This document shows positions 1-8,828 of a stretch of 64,000 nucleotides of DNA, piece by piece; position 1 is the stretch's first letter, and the number at the start of each line of letters is the position of its first letter. This DNA comes from Kriegella aquimaris. GTDB taxonomy: Bacteria; Bacteroidota; Bacteroidia; Flavobacteriales; Flavobacteriaceae. The notes under the pieces were generated by a model, which was not told where the DNA came from, ran no database searches, and worked only from the letters and a program-made list of their open reading frames with translations. A program made the translations under genes and the position numbers. The stretch spans positions 558,001-622,000 of the forward strand of contig NZ_FNGV01000002.1 of NCBI RefSeq assembly GCF_900103215.1. Direction: 5' to 3'.

Positions 1-632
1 GTAATCCTGATCCAGTCAATGGTGAAACGAAGCAATCCGATTTTCAAGATGTCTGTCTTACTGCAAAGTATCGTCCGTTTCGTGCTGATTTCTCAAGCGG
101 AAGAATTGATGGCATTACAGCTTTGGGTTTTGCCATCCCTTCCGGTTATGAGCCCAATGGTATTCTTTCAATAGGTAATGGTGCCTTTTCGACTGATTTA
201 CATATCGGAGGGCATTTGCAACTCAATGGAGGATTCTTTTCTACGTTGATTGCTGGCTATAGTTTTAGGGGCAAAGCAAGCGATAATCTGGGAACGAATG
301 GTGGTGCCGATTTTGATGTTCCTAACGCCTTTTTGGCTGTTGGAAAGCTGGGGTATGCCGCTTCCAAATTTTATGTTGAATTGTGGATGGACTATCAGGC
401 ATCTTCCTCTGATGGTGTTGATATTATGGGTACAGGCTTTGCGAATAACTTCCCTGAGACCAGGGTCGATTATACTCGGTTGGGTATTTCCGGATATGTT
501 CCCATAACCAAGGGTATTGGTTTGAGTGCCGGGTATGGTACATTGTTAGATGGTAGAAATATTGGGAACTCCGGTTATTTTAGTACAGGTGTGACGTTTT
601 CGTTTGATACGGCATCTTCTTCCGTAAATTAG
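1..632 (+). CDS. outer-membrane beta-barrel protein, 5' end outside window
   Basis: The reading frame is open from the left edge (frame of base 3), so the gene starts upstream of the window. About 209 C-terminal residues are visible. They consist of alternating polar and aromatic strands with Gly/Asn-rich turns, such as LHIGGHLQLNGGFF and KGIGLSAGYGTLLD, and the chain ends in a strand (STGVTFSFD) followed by a short polar tail. This pattern fits an outer-membrane barrel, possibly of the transporter/porin type. No catalytic motif is seen. The first in-frame ATG inside the window (123) lies mid-barrel and is not the start. A hairpin terminator follows. Substrate unknown. Confidence 0.75.
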   Translation, partial: NPDPVNGETKQSDFQDVCLTAKYRPFRADFSSGRIDGITALGFAIPSGYEPNGILSIGNGAFSTDLHIGGHLQLNGGFFSTLIAGYSFRGKASDNLGTNGGADFDVPNAFLAVGKLGYAASKFYVELWMDYQASSSDGVDIMGTGFANNFPETRVDYTRLGISGYVPITKGIGLSAGYGTLLDGRNIGNSGYFSTGVTFSFDTASSSVN

Positions 633-679
633 AAGTTATAAAATCCCCGAAACAATATTTAATGCCATGGTGCAATATG

Positions 680-708
680 AGCCCGACTGCAAATGGTCGG
701 GCTATTTT
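680..708 (+). terminator. rho-independent terminator after the first barrel gene
   Basis: An 8-bp perfect stem (AGCCCGAC / GTCGGGCT, 680-687 and 696-703) encloses an 8-nt loop and is followed by ATTTT. The T tract is short, so termination may be partial. It separates the partial barrel gene from the DUF547 gene. Confidence 0.6.
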
Positions 709-855
709 GCTGAACGGAGAAGCGAAAAAAGATATTTTCGTTATAACTATGTGATACTTATGATTGTTCTTTGGTATAACAAATGGGAAAATGGTGTATT
801 TGTAAGCTAATAAAACGATATGCGACTTATTGCGCACCACAAACAAACCAATACG

Positions 856-1578
856 ATGATAAAAAAACAAATGATTTTAGCAGTGATGTTTTTTTTAGTC
901 CTTTCCCTTGGCTATTCCCAAACCACTACAGAATTCTTTGAGAAGACAGATACTTTTCTTAAAAAGTTTGTAAAAGAAGGTAGGGTGGACTATAAGGCTA
1001 TTAAAAGTGATGCGTCAGGATTGGATGAATTGCTCGATATGGCTAAGAACATTTCGGTTTCCAAGGAAAATTCAAGAGCCTATCAGGCTTTTTGGGTCAA
1101 TGGCTATAATTTACTTGTTATAAAGGGAGTTGTGGAAAATTATCCGATAAATTCACCATTGGATGTGGGTGGCTTTTTTGATAAGTCAAAACACGAGATT
1201 GGAGGAACTAATATTACCCTCAACGATATCGAGAACAAATTGTTACGAGGCAATTTCCCTTCTGAGCCTCGATTCCATTTTGTTTTGGTTTGTGCCGGGT
1301 TGGGTTGTCCGCCAATAATCAATACTGCCTATAACCCTACCACTTTAGATTCGCAGTTAGAATCCCAGACCAAAAAGGCACTCAACAATCCTGATTTTAT
1401 TCGAGTGGAAAAGAACAAAGTGAAAATCTCTCAAATATTTGAATGGTATAAAGATGATTTTACTAAAAACGGAAAAAGCGTGGCAGATTTTATCAATCAT
1501 TATCGAACGGAAAAACTTCCAGAAAATGCCAAAGTATCTTATTACCCTTACGATTGGACCTTGAACGCCATAAAATAG
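856..1578 (+). CDS. DUF547 domain protein, exported
   Basis: A 240-residue protein when started at the ATG at 856. The upstream ATG at 820 would put 12 polar residues before a clear Sec signal (MIKKQMILAVMFFLVLSLGYSQ), so 856 is preferred. The DUF547 core is visible: YQAFWVNGYNLLVIKGV in the first half, then HFVLVCAGLGCPPI with its conserved Cys/Pro cluster, and a C-terminal YYPYDWTLN. The family's biochemical role is not established. The next gene, a barrel protein, starts 26 bp downstream, so the two are probably co-transcribed. Confidence 0.85.
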   Translation: MIKKQMILAVMFFLVLSLGYSQTTTEFFEKTDTFLKKFVKEGRVDYKAIKSDASGLDELLDMAKNISVSKENSRAYQAFWVNGYNLLVIKGVVENYPINSPLDVGGFFDKSKHEIGGTNITLNDIENKLLRGNFPSEPRFHFVLVCAGLGCPPIINTAYNPTTLDSQLESQTKKALNNPDFIRVEKNKVKISQIFEWYKDDFTKNGKSVADFINHYRTEKLPENAKVSYYPYDWTLNAIK

Positions 1579-1604
1579 CCTAAACTAAACTTTAAATAAA
1601 CAGT

Positions 1605-2522
1605 ATGAATTCAAGTAAAAGAATCCTATTTCTTGCGGGGTTGTTATTAATGTCATTGGTCAATTTTGCACAAGATGGCTCACAAAATGACCCACAACAG
1701 ACTAGCAATATCCAGCAATATACCCCATCAAAATTGATGGGAAAAGGACAATGGGATGTTAAATGGTTTAACAATCTCTACACGGAGACAAAAAGTACTT
1801 TTGCAGATGGCAAACAACCTCGGCAAACATTTTTTACTTCAACATTGGAAGCTTATACCGGTGTCGGGGAAAATAAAAGATGGAATGTAGGTGCTATTTT
1901 TGAATTGCGTTCTAATGTTATCGGCGATAGAAGCGCCTTGGATGTTTTTAAATTTGATGGGGAAGATGGTACAGCTCGTTCGGGCTTGACATCTATTGCC
2001 CCATCGGTAAAGTTTGTGCCGTTTGCCTCGGCAAGTAATTTCAGTATTCAGAGTTCATTTTTTATTCCTTTGGTCGATCAAGAAACCATAAATGGAGTTT
2101 TTCTAGATCAAAAAGGATATACCTGGCAGAACCGGTTTTTTTATGACTATACATTTCCAGGGAATAAATGGCAGTTGTTCTCAGAGCTTAATTCTGAATT
2201 TCATTTTGGCAAGAAATCGGTAAGAGATACCAATGACGACACGATTGAAGGAAGTTTTGCGAATAATAGCCTGAGTTTGACACCAGGAGTTTTTCTGAGT
2301 TACTTTCCCAGTTCCAAGTTTACTGTTTTAGCGCTAGCACAACATTCACAACGATTGGATTTAGGTAATAACTTTGGTCAAGATTATACAGCCGTTGGCG
2401 GTGGCGCAAAATATCAGCTGACCAATGCCTTGAATTTAGAGGTATTGTATACTGATTTTGTACGGGGCAACAATACGGGGCTTGGGCAGACTTTTAATCT
2501 CGGACTTCGTGCCATTTTCTAA
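1605..2522 (+). CDS. outer-membrane barrel protein, function unknown
   Basis: A 305-residue protein with a Sec signal (MNSSKRILFLAGLLLMSLVNFAQ), a short Gln/Asn-rich linker, then about 250 residues of strand-turn-strand pattern ending in FNLGLRAIF. The terminal Phe is typical of BAM substrates. It sits 26 bp after the DUF547 gene in the same direction. I do not recognise a named family and see no binding motif. The length and signal peptide make an outer-membrane protein the best reading. Confidence 0.75.
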   Translation: MNSSKRILFLAGLLLMSLVNFAQDGSQNDPQQTSNIQQYTPSKLMGKGQWDVKWFNNLYTETKSTFADGKQPRQTFFTSTLEAYTGVGENKRWNVGAIFELRSNVIGDRSALDVFKFDGEDGTARSGLTSIAPSVKFVPFASASNFSIQSSFFIPLVDQETINGVFLDQKGYTWQNRFFYDYTFPGNKWQLFSELNSEFHFGKKSVRDTNDDTIEGSFANNSLSLTPGVFLSYFPSSKFTVLALAQHSQRLDLGNNFGQDYTAVGGGAKYQLTNALNLEVLYTDFVRGNNTGLGQTFNLGLRAIF

Positions 2523-2569
2523 GCCGGTTACGAGAAATACCGTATTTTAGGACTCGTAATGAAATGTGA

Positions 2570-3580
2570 ATGAAAAAATTAGGACTTCTTTTGTTGTGCT
2601 TTCTCCAGTTTTCCTGTTCGAGCCAAGTCCAAGAGAAAATTAATGGTGTAAGTTTTGTAGCATCTCGCGAGGAAGTAGCACAAGAACATGTTCAAGAGGT
2701 ATTGAATATTTATGCCAATCACGCTGCCGTGATGCCCTTCGGCTTTATTCGCGAAATCAATTCACCTGAAATTATTTTTGATACGGAACGCCAATGGTTT
2801 GGGGAGACCAAGCACGGCGCACAACAATATATAAATTTACTACACGAAAATGGGGTCAAGGTCATGCTAAAACCTCAGATATGGATTTGGCGCGGCACCT
2901 TCACAGGAACACTAGCCATGACCACGGAAGAAGACTGGAAGGCTCTGGAAAGTTCCTATGAAAAATTCATACTTAATTATGCCCAATTGGCCCAAGAAAC
3001 GGATACCGATATATTTTGTATCGGTACCGAACTGGAACAATTCGTAAAAAACAGGCCTGAATTCTGGAAGGGCCTCATTCAAAAAGTTAAAGAAATCTAC
3101 AAAGGCAAACTGACCTATGCCGCCAATTGGGATGAATATACTAGAACCTCGTTCTGGGAAGACCTCGATTATATTGGCATTGACGCTTATTTTCCGCTCT
3201 GTGAGGAAATAACTCCGACTGTAGCACAATGCCGCGAAGGTTGGCAACGGCACAAAACAGTAATAAAAGAGCTTTCAAAGGCCAAGAACAAACCTGTTTT
3301 GTTTACCGAGTACGGGTACAGAAGCACCGATAAGACCGCATGGAAACCTTGGTTGGTCGATAGGCATGAAAACCCGGTCAATTTAGAGGCGCAAGTGAAT
3401 GCCACTAAAGCTATTTTTGAAGAGTTTTGGGGGGAAGATTGGTTCGCGGGCGGCTATGTGTGGAAATGGTTCATACGGCACAAAGAAGCTGGGGGTGGCG
3501 AGGATAATAGGTTTACTCCCCAAAATAAACCAGCACAGGGCGTAATAGCTGAATTCTATGAGAAATACGGAAGTAAATAG
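2570..3580 (+). CDS. GH113-type beta-mannanase-like lipoprotein
   Basis: A 336-residue clan GH-A glycoside hydrolase. The N-terminus is a lipoprotein signal (LLLLCFLQFSC) with Cys16 as the lipidated residue, so it is probably anchored at the surface or periplasmic face. The fold is read from KVMLKPQIWIWRG (strand 3), CIGTELEQF with the likely acid/base Glu154, YIGIDAYFPL, and LFTEYGYRS with the likely nucleophile Glu247. This arrangement matches GH113 (beta-mannanase family of Alicyclobacillus type). The gene follows two envelope genes and precedes a POTRA-barrel gene; no SusC/SusD pair is nearby. Mannan or a related beta-1,4-glycan is the inferred substrate. Confidence 0.85.
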   Translation: MKKLGLLLLCFLQFSCSSQVQEKINGVSFVASREEVAQEHVQEVLNIYANHAAVMPFGFIREINSPEIIFDTERQWFGETKHGAQQYINLLHENGVKVMLKPQIWIWRGTFTGTLAMTTEEDWKALESSYEKFILNYAQLAQETDTDIFCIGTELEQFVKNRPEFWKGLIQKVKEIYKGKLTYAANWDEYTRTSFWEDLDYIGIDAYFPLCEEITPTVAQCREGWQRHKTVIKELSKAKNKPVLFTEYGYRSTDKTAWKPWLVDRHENPVNLEAQVNATKAIFEEFWGEDWFAGGYVWKWFIRHKEAGGGEDNRFTPQNKPAQGVIAEFYEKYGSK

Positions 3581-3648
3581 AATTTACGACCTTGTTTTCC
3601 CATTCATTTTTGTTAATAGTGAATGGCTATGTTAACTCTTCATTTACT

Positions 3649-4911
3649 ATGATTGGAAGACATCTATTCGTAATCTTTTTTTTATTAATTTTTGTTGGGT
3701 CCGCACAACAGAATAACGTGACCGATGTACGGATTATTGGTGCAAAAAAAACCAAATCTACCTTCGTAAAAAAGATTGTCCAAGTTAAAAAAGGTGTACC
3801 GCTCGATTCTGTAATTCTTTTAAAAGATGTAGAGCGTTTAAAACGTTTACCTTCCATTGCCCATGCCGATTTCCAAGTTTTTACAGGGGAAAATGGGGAG
3901 TATAATGTTGTTTTTACCATTGAAGAAAATTTTACCATTATTCCCTTTGCCAATATTTATGCATCCAGCAATGATGATTTTGCTTTCAGAATTGGACTCC
4001 AAGAGTTTAATCTTTTGGGCAGGAATATGATTTTAGGCGGATTTTACCAATATGATACATATAATTCCTTAGGAATAAACTTAAGGGCACCCTATCTTAT
4101 CAATAACAAAACAGGGTTGGCGGTGAATTATAAGAACCTCACCACAGAGGAGCCTGTTTTTTTTGATGATACTACAGCTAATTATAAATATAACAACAAG
4201 GGTTTTGAGGTAATGGGGTTGTATGAGTTCAATTTTGAGAATAGAATAGAACTTGGTTTTAGTCTGTTCACCGAAGACTATACTTACCTCTCTGGGGCCA
4301 CAAGTGCTTCGGTACCGCAGTTTTTAAATGTGGACAAACATTTGTTCAAATTTATTTACAATTATGATAATGTAAAGTATTATTACCACTATTTAGACGG
4401 GTTTCGAAGTATGTTGAATTTGCAGTATGTGGGTAGCTCCGATACGAATCTTCCTGAGTTTTTAATTGGTTTTAATGACTTTATCTATTATCGCAGAATG
4501 GGGTCTAAAGGTAATTGGGCCAGTCGCCTTCGTTTGGGTCTGGCAAGCAATATGAAAACGCCCTTTGCTCCCTTCACCGTTGATAACAACTTGAATATAA
4601 GAGGTGTTGGAAATACAATAGATAGGGGAACGGGCGCTGTTGTTTTCAATACGGAATACAGACATACTTTGATCGATAAAAATTGGTTCGCCATGCAGGG
4701 AAACATATTTATCGATGGAGGTTCTTGGCGAAACCCGGGAGGTGATTTCAGCGATTTTGGTGACCGAATGAACTTACGGATATATCCAGGAATCGGTCTC
4801 CGATTTATTCATAAACGCATTTTCAACGCCATTTTTAGGATCGATTACGGGTATGGTATCACCAACAACGCGGCCCAAGGAATCGTATTCGGCATCGGGC
4901 AGTATTTTTAG
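3649..4911 (+). CDS. single-POTRA Omp85-like outer-membrane protein
   Basis: A 420-residue protein when started at the ATG at 3649 (MIGRHLFVIFFLLIFVGSAQ, a Sec signal). The upstream ATG at 3592 would add 19 residues before the signal. Residues ~24-95 read as one POTRA domain (DVRIIGAKKTKSTFVKKIVQ, then a helix and VVFTIEE). The rest is a barrel with the Omp85-like IRGVGNTIDRGTGAVVFNTEYR segment and a final strand ending FGIGQYF. BamA has five POTRAs and TamA three, so this is a small family member, comparable to surface-antigen/ShlB-like Omp85 proteins. Its cargo is unknown. Confidence 0.8.
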   Translation: MIGRHLFVIFFLLIFVGSAQQNNVTDVRIIGAKKTKSTFVKKIVQVKKGVPLDSVILLKDVERLKRLPSIAHADFQVFTGENGEYNVVFTIEENFTIIPFANIYASSNDDFAFRIGLQEFNLLGRNMILGGFYQYDTYNSLGINLRAPYLINNKTGLAVNYKNLTTEEPVFFDDTTANYKYNNKGFEVMGLYEFNFENRIELGFSLFTEDYTYLSGATSASVPQFLNVDKHLFKFIYNYDNVKYYYHYLDGFRSMLNLQYVGSSDTNLPEFLIGFNDFIYYRRMGSKGNWASRLRLGLASNMKTPFAPFTVDNNLNIRGVGNTIDRGTGAVVFNTEYRHTLIDKNWFAMQGNIFIDGGSWRNPGGDFSDFGDRMNLRIYPGIGLRFIHKRIFNAIFRIDYGYGITNNAAQGIVFGIGQYF

Positions 4912-4972
4912 ACCAAACTGGGTTTGAATAATTAAACCTTTAAGGCTATAATCTTTTTTTGCTACTCGTTTG

Positions 4973-5761
4973 TTACAGATTGCGGATCCAAATATTTTTG
5001 AACTGGGTTTTGTTGCCATGATCCTGAAGCGAAATAACGTCTTCACCATGCGCTGATGGATACGTGTGGAGTCCGACATAATAAGTATTTCCGTTTATTG
5101 AGACGTTATTCTGTACCAAAACGCCATTGTGAAGCACTGTGATTCGGGCGGGAGCGTCTAACCGACCGTCGGCTTTAAAACGGGGTGCTGTATATATAAC
5201 ATCGTAACTGTTCCAATCTAATGGTCCCCGCATGGCGTTGACCAAGGGAGCGTGGTCTTTGTAAATACTGGCCGCTTGCCCATTACGATAGGTGCGATTG
5301 TTATAAGAATCCAGTATTTGAAGTTCATATCGGTTCTGAAGAAAAACGCCGCTATTGCCTCTTCCTTGACTATGACCTTTTACTTCATCTGGCGCACTAA
5401 ATTCAATATGTAGTTGACAATCGCCGAATTTCATTTTTGTTGAGATTCCTCCCGTTCCTGGCACAACCTCTAAATGGTCGTTGTCCACGATTTTCCAAGG
5501 AGCCGCTTTTGATGAATCCTTTTGACTTGTCCATTGATCAAGATTAGATCCATCGAATAAAATAATTGCATCCGATGGAGCATCCCCTAACTTTTTTGCT
5601 GGCGTAATAACTTCAATTTCAGGTTCCCATATTTCTGTCATTTCAGGTTTCATGGGCATTGGAGATACTTCTGGTGGTGTGTTCGGATGTGCATTTTGTG
5701 CATTGATGTTTATGGCAAAGGCGATTGCGACCAAACTGGTCCAAACTGATGTTGATTTCAT
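4973..5761 (-). CDS. DUF1080 (3-keto-disaccharide hydrolase family) exported protein
   Basis: A 262-residue protein with a Sec signal (MKSTSVWTSLVAIAFAININAQ) and a Pro-rich linker up to about residue 50, then the concanavalin-like DUF1080 domain. Hallmarks seen are ILFDGSNLDQW at the domain start, DCQLHIEFSAP, the GRGNSGVFLQNRYELQILDS signature, and NGNTYYVG. Family members act on keto-sugars or bind glycans; the substrate here is unknown. It is convergent with the POTRA-barrel gene, separated by 61 bp that holds only a weak hairpin near 4926-4941. Confidence 0.88.
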   Translation of the reverse strand: MKSTSVWTSLVAIAFAININAQNAHPNTPPEVSPMPMKPEMTEIWEPEIEVITPAKKLGDAPSDAIILFDGSNLDQWTSQKDSSKAAPWKIVDNDHLEVVPGTGGISTKMKFGDCQLHIEFSAPDEVKGHSQGRGNSGVFLQNRYELQILDSYNNRTYRNGQAASIYKDHAPLVNAMRGPLDWNSYDVIYTAPRFKADGRLDAPARITVLHNGVLVQNNVSINGNTYYVGLHTYPSAHGEDVISLQDHGNKTQFKNIWIRNL

Positions 5762-6228
5762 GCTATTGAAGAATTTAATGGAATGTTATTTTAGTATTTT
5801 ACAGAAAATATAGTTAGATCGATTCAAATGTCGTTGAGGTAGACAGAGAATAGACAATAAATGTAATTATATTCTATTAGAATCTTATGGCTGTGGCGTA
5901 TTTAATAGTAGTCGCAGTTTGATTTAAGTCGATGCGATAGAGAATTCGGCCAATTTGAAGCCGGTAGATTTTCTAGGGATATTGAAAATTAAAACAAACC
6001 TGTTTTCTAATAATACAGATGAAATAGCGTAAAAGGATTAGTTCTATGGATGACAATAGAATGAGTATGTTAGGTTTAGCCCGTAGTTCTTTGGCTTTCT
6101 TTCATTGTTAATCAAATGGTTAACTAAACTTTCAATATCTCTTTCCTTAATCCGTTATGTTATTTAAATTTGTAACTGTAGATTATAATTTTAGGCATCG
6201 TTTTTGGTGTTTTTAATTAAAACTTGTT
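5762..6228. other. 467-bp AT-rich intergenic region between divergent genes
   Basis: It separates the divergently transcribed DUF1080 and amidase genes. I see no reading frame with coding character. The right end carries the amidase promoter listed separately. A short 6-1-6 inverted repeat (ATTCTA T TAGAAT) lies near 5873-5885. Nothing else was recognised. Confidence 0.6.
6142..6172 (+). promoter_or_regulatory. Bacteroidetes-type promoter of the amidase gene
   Basis: A -7 box TAAATTTG (6165-6172) matches TAnnTTTG exactly. A TTTC (6142-6145) stands 19 nt upstream in the position of the -33 TTTG. The predicted start of transcription is near 6177, giving a leader of about 50 nt before the GTG at 6229. 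Confidence 0.6.
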
Positions 6229-7278
6229 GTGATCGATTTATTTATACGAAATAAAATACTATTCTTTTTTCTCGGAGCTTGTCTCACGGGCGCTTCTGCT
6301 TTTTCACAAGACTCTTTAATTACGGTCACCGCCGAACGGGGTGATGGCATTCTATCACTTTTAAGAAAACAGGGTGTTGACCCCTATGAGTCGTTTGACG
6401 ACTTTGTGGCTTTGAATATGACTAACCTGCGAGACAGTGTTCATTTGTATGCAGGGCGCAAGTATGTTATTCCAGCGGCTGATTTGGATACCGTTGAGGT
6501 GGTTCCTTCCATTAAAAAGCAAACGACCCAAATCAAGAAAATTGAGGGAAAGGCGTTTCCTATTTTTGGTAAGAAACATGAAATCGTGCTTTCAAAAAGT
6601 GAGCGACTTAAGGGTAATGTATATTATTTGGTTTCCGGTCATGGTGGTCCTGATCCCGGCGCAATGGCAATCTATGGGGGTAAATCTATTTCTGAAGATG
6701 AGTATGCCTATGATATTACCCTGCGGTTGGGTAAAGAATTACTGTCCCATGGGGCAACAGTATATATCATTATCCGTGATGAGAATGACGGTATTCGTGA
6801 TGAACGTATTTTAGAAATGGATCGTGATGAGGTAGCCTACCCTGACAAGACCATCCCTTTGAATCAGGTGGCTAGATTGAAACAACGTGTGCAGATTGTT
6901 AATGAGTTGTATAGAAGGAATCGAGGTAAATACCAGCGATTGATTGTTACCCATGTCGACAGCCGAAGTAAAGGTCAGAATATCGATGTTTTCTTTTACC
7001 ATCATGAAAAGAGCAAGAACGGTAAAAAATTAGCTGAAAGCATTCATAAGACTTTTCAGGAAAAATATAGAAAGTACCAACCTAATCGTTCCTATTCCGG
7101 TACTTTTGAAGATAGAACCTCGCTCTATTTGGTCAAAAAGACACATCCTGCGATGACCTTTATCGAGGTGGGCAACATACGCAATAAAAAAGACCAGCGG
7201 CGTATTTTAGATCCCGACAACCGCCAAGCCCTTGCGAAATGGATTTCTGAAGGTGTTTTACTGGATTATGAGGATTGA
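6229..7278 (+). CDS. N-acetylmuramoyl-L-alanine amidase with LysM-like N-terminal segment
   Basis: A 349-residue protein starting at GTG. After a Sec signal (LFFFLGACLTGASAFSQ), residues ~31-82 look LysM-like (ITVTAERGDGILSLLRKQGV, then LYAGRKYVIP). Residues ~130-345 form an Amidase_3 zinc hydrolase: VSGHGGPDPGA with zinc ligand His138, the SEDEYAYD acidic site around residue 156, VTHVDSR with a second His, and TFIEVGN with the catalytic Glu. It should cleave the lactyl-peptide bond of peptidoglycan in the periplasm. Its last 29 codons are duplicated 2.5 kb downstream, on the far side of the protease cassette. Confidence 0.87.
   Translation: MIDLFIRNKILFFFLGACLTGASAFSQDSLITVTAERGDGILSLLRKQGVDPYESFDDFVALNMTNLRDSVHLYAGRKYVIPAADLDTVEVVPSIKKQTTQIKKIEGKAFPIFGKKHEIVLSKSERLKGNVYYLVSGHGGPDPGAMAIYGGKSISEDEYAYDITLRLGKELLSHGATVYIIIRDENDGIRDERILEMDRDEVAYPDKTIPLNQVARLKQRVQIVNELYRRNRGKYQRLIVTHVDSRSKGQNIDVFFYHHEKSKNGKKLAESIHKTFQEKYRKYQPNRSYSGTFEDRTSLYLVKKTHPAMTFIEVGNIRNKKDQRRILDPDNRQALAKWISEGVLLDYED
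7189..7278 (+). repeat. direct repeat, left copy (3' end of amidase gene)
   Basis: These ~90 bp recur at 9716-9805, offset 2527 bp. Only three differences are visible over the last 86 positions: 7194/9721 (C/G), 7214/9741 (C/T) and 7277/9804 (G/A; TGA versus TAA stop). The copies encode the same last 29 residues apart from Asp/Glu and Pro/Leu changes. Together they bracket the protease-inhibitor cassette exactly. Confidence 0.95.
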
Positions 7279-7722
7279 TTAAAGAGGCATTCACGTTTGT
7301 GATTTTGTAACCATTCTCTTCCGGAAACATTCTAAGTGCACATCTAGGAGCATATTACTACTTACTACACTGTGATATAATGGAATACATTCCGTTGATA
7401 ATCAGTATGCTACCATATAAACGGAAATTGTGGTCATTCATACACTTTTAGGACTATTCAATGTTGTAATGAATTATATTTGTAGCCCATTTCTTTTGTA
7501 AAAGAAAAAGAAAACGATAACCAATATAGGTGTAAGTTCAAACGCCTTTGTTTTAATTTACTACTGGTATCTTTCGTTTTTGATCTGATCCATATACGCG
7601 AACAGATTTATGGTTTTGTTCCTCCAAGCTAATACCCAATATTCCCTTTTTTCCTGATTCCCTCTTTCCCCTGTAAGATTAGATTATTTTCTGAACATTA
7701 TTAATCTTTAAATTATATAATC
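7279..7722. other. 444-bp non-coding leader region of the protease cassette
   Basis: No coding frame was seen. A -7-like box TATATTTG at 7475-7482 could start a transcript with a ~235-nt leader ahead of the protease. A weaker TATCTTTC lies at 7568-7575. Neither has a clear -33 element. No terminator follows the amidase gene, so read-through into the cassette is possible. No known RNA element was recognised. Confidence 0.5.
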
Positions 7723-8811
7723 ATGGCAAAAGTAAAATTAGCTGAGTTGCAGGCCCAACTCATTACTGAAAGTTGGGAAGCAGGTGAAAATCCCATTTCG
7801 GAATTGTCCGAAAAGGATCAGACGATACTTCTAGGGGCAGTACCTCCTGGGGGTCCGCCGACAAAAGCTGAAAAGGAAGCTTCAGAGAAGGCTGTTATGG
7901 CCCAGTTTAATGCATTGTCCGCCACGGCCACAGCCAATCCCAGTACTTTCGATTGGCGAAACAAGGGAGGCAGAAATTATGTTACTGCAATAAAAAACCA
8001 AGGAGGTTGTGGTTCTTGCGTTGCCTTTGGGGTACTCTCCGTAGTCGAATCAATGGTTCGAATCACAAAAAATGACGCCAATTATACGACCGATTTGTCA
8101 GAGGCACATTTGTTTTATTGTTTAAAAGGTGACCCCAATGGTTGTAGTAACGGTTGGTGGCCAACAGGCGCTTATGATAATGTTAAAGCCAATGGAGTGG
8201 CCAAGGAGAACTTTTTTCCCTATGTTGGCTCCCAACAGAGCTGCAATGTAGGGTCTGGTTGGCAAAATCAAAAAGTACAGATTACCAATTATAAGCATGT
8301 GACCGGATTGAATAATATTAAGGAGTGGATTGCCAACAAAGGTCCAGTAAGTGCTTGTTTTGAGGTGTTTCAAGATTTTTATAGCTACCAAAGCGGTATG
8401 TACCGACACGTGACAGGCAATTCGGTAGGTTGGCATTGCGTATCGGTAATTGGGTATAACGATGCCGGTGGATATTGGATTTGTAAGAACAGTTGGGGAA
8501 ACGGTTGGGGCGACAATGGCTTTTTCTGTATTAAATACGGCCAATGTTCATTTGAGCTTTATGGCATGTGGGGGGTTGAAGGAATTGTCGACACTACTTG
8601 GATATATGGTAAAAAGATTTTAGGTCTATGGTCTAATAGTGCCCCTCTAAACGCTTGGGCTTTTATTCAAGATGAAGGTTGGAAGAAAATCGCTAATACT
8701 AATAGAGAGAATCACCTTATGCTGTTGACAGCTTTGATTGCTGCCAAGAACATAGGGTCTACGCCTAGCGTTCACATCGCCAACGGCCATATTGATCAAA
8801 TATATGCTTAA
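7723..8811 (+). CDS. papain-family (C1A) cysteine protease with extra C-terminal domain
   Basis: A 362-residue protein. The C1A core spans ~73-290: STFDWRNKG, oxyanion Gln93 and catalytic Cys99 in KNQGGCGSCVAF, catalytic His238 in VGWHCVSVIGY, and Asn256 in ICKNSWGNGWGDNGFF. Papain's Trp after the catalytic Cys is Val100 here. All catalytic residues are present, so it should be active. There is no Sec signal or lipobox. The first 70 residues are hydrophilic with a Pro/Gly stretch at 41-46 and are shorter than a usual I29 pro-domain. Residues ~293-362 form a separate domain repeated in the next gene. The inhibitor gene two places downstream suggests the host needs protection. Confidence 0.93.
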   Translation: MAKVKLAELQAQLITESWEAGENPISELSEKDQTILLGAVPPGGPPTKAEKEASEKAVMAQFNALSATATANPSTFDWRNKGGRNYVTAIKNQGGCGSCVAFGVLSVVESMVRITKNDANYTTDLSEAHLFYCLKGDPNGCSNGWWPTGAYDNVKANGVAKENFFPYVGSQQSCNVGSGWQNQKVQITNYKHVTGLNNIKEWIANKGPVSACFEVFQDFYSYQSGMYRHVTGNSVGWHCVSVIGYNDAGGYWICKNSWGNGWGDNGFFCIKYGQCSFELYGMWGVEGIVDTTWIYGKKILGLWSNSAPLNAWAFIQDEGWKKIANTNRENHLMLLTALIAAKNIGSTPSVHIANGHIDQIYA

Positions 8812-8828
8812 CTTTAAAAATAAATATT

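Noticed and set aside
4926-4941. Terminator between the POTRA-barrel and DUF1080 genes
   Set aside because: The stem is only about five base pairs with no proper T tract; not listed as a feature.
7747-7854. Double-glycine or NHLP-type leader in the protease N-terminus
   Set aside because: PPGG is present, but the spacing of hydrophobic residues before the Gly pair does not fit the known leader pattern, and no dedicated peptidase-transporter gene is near.
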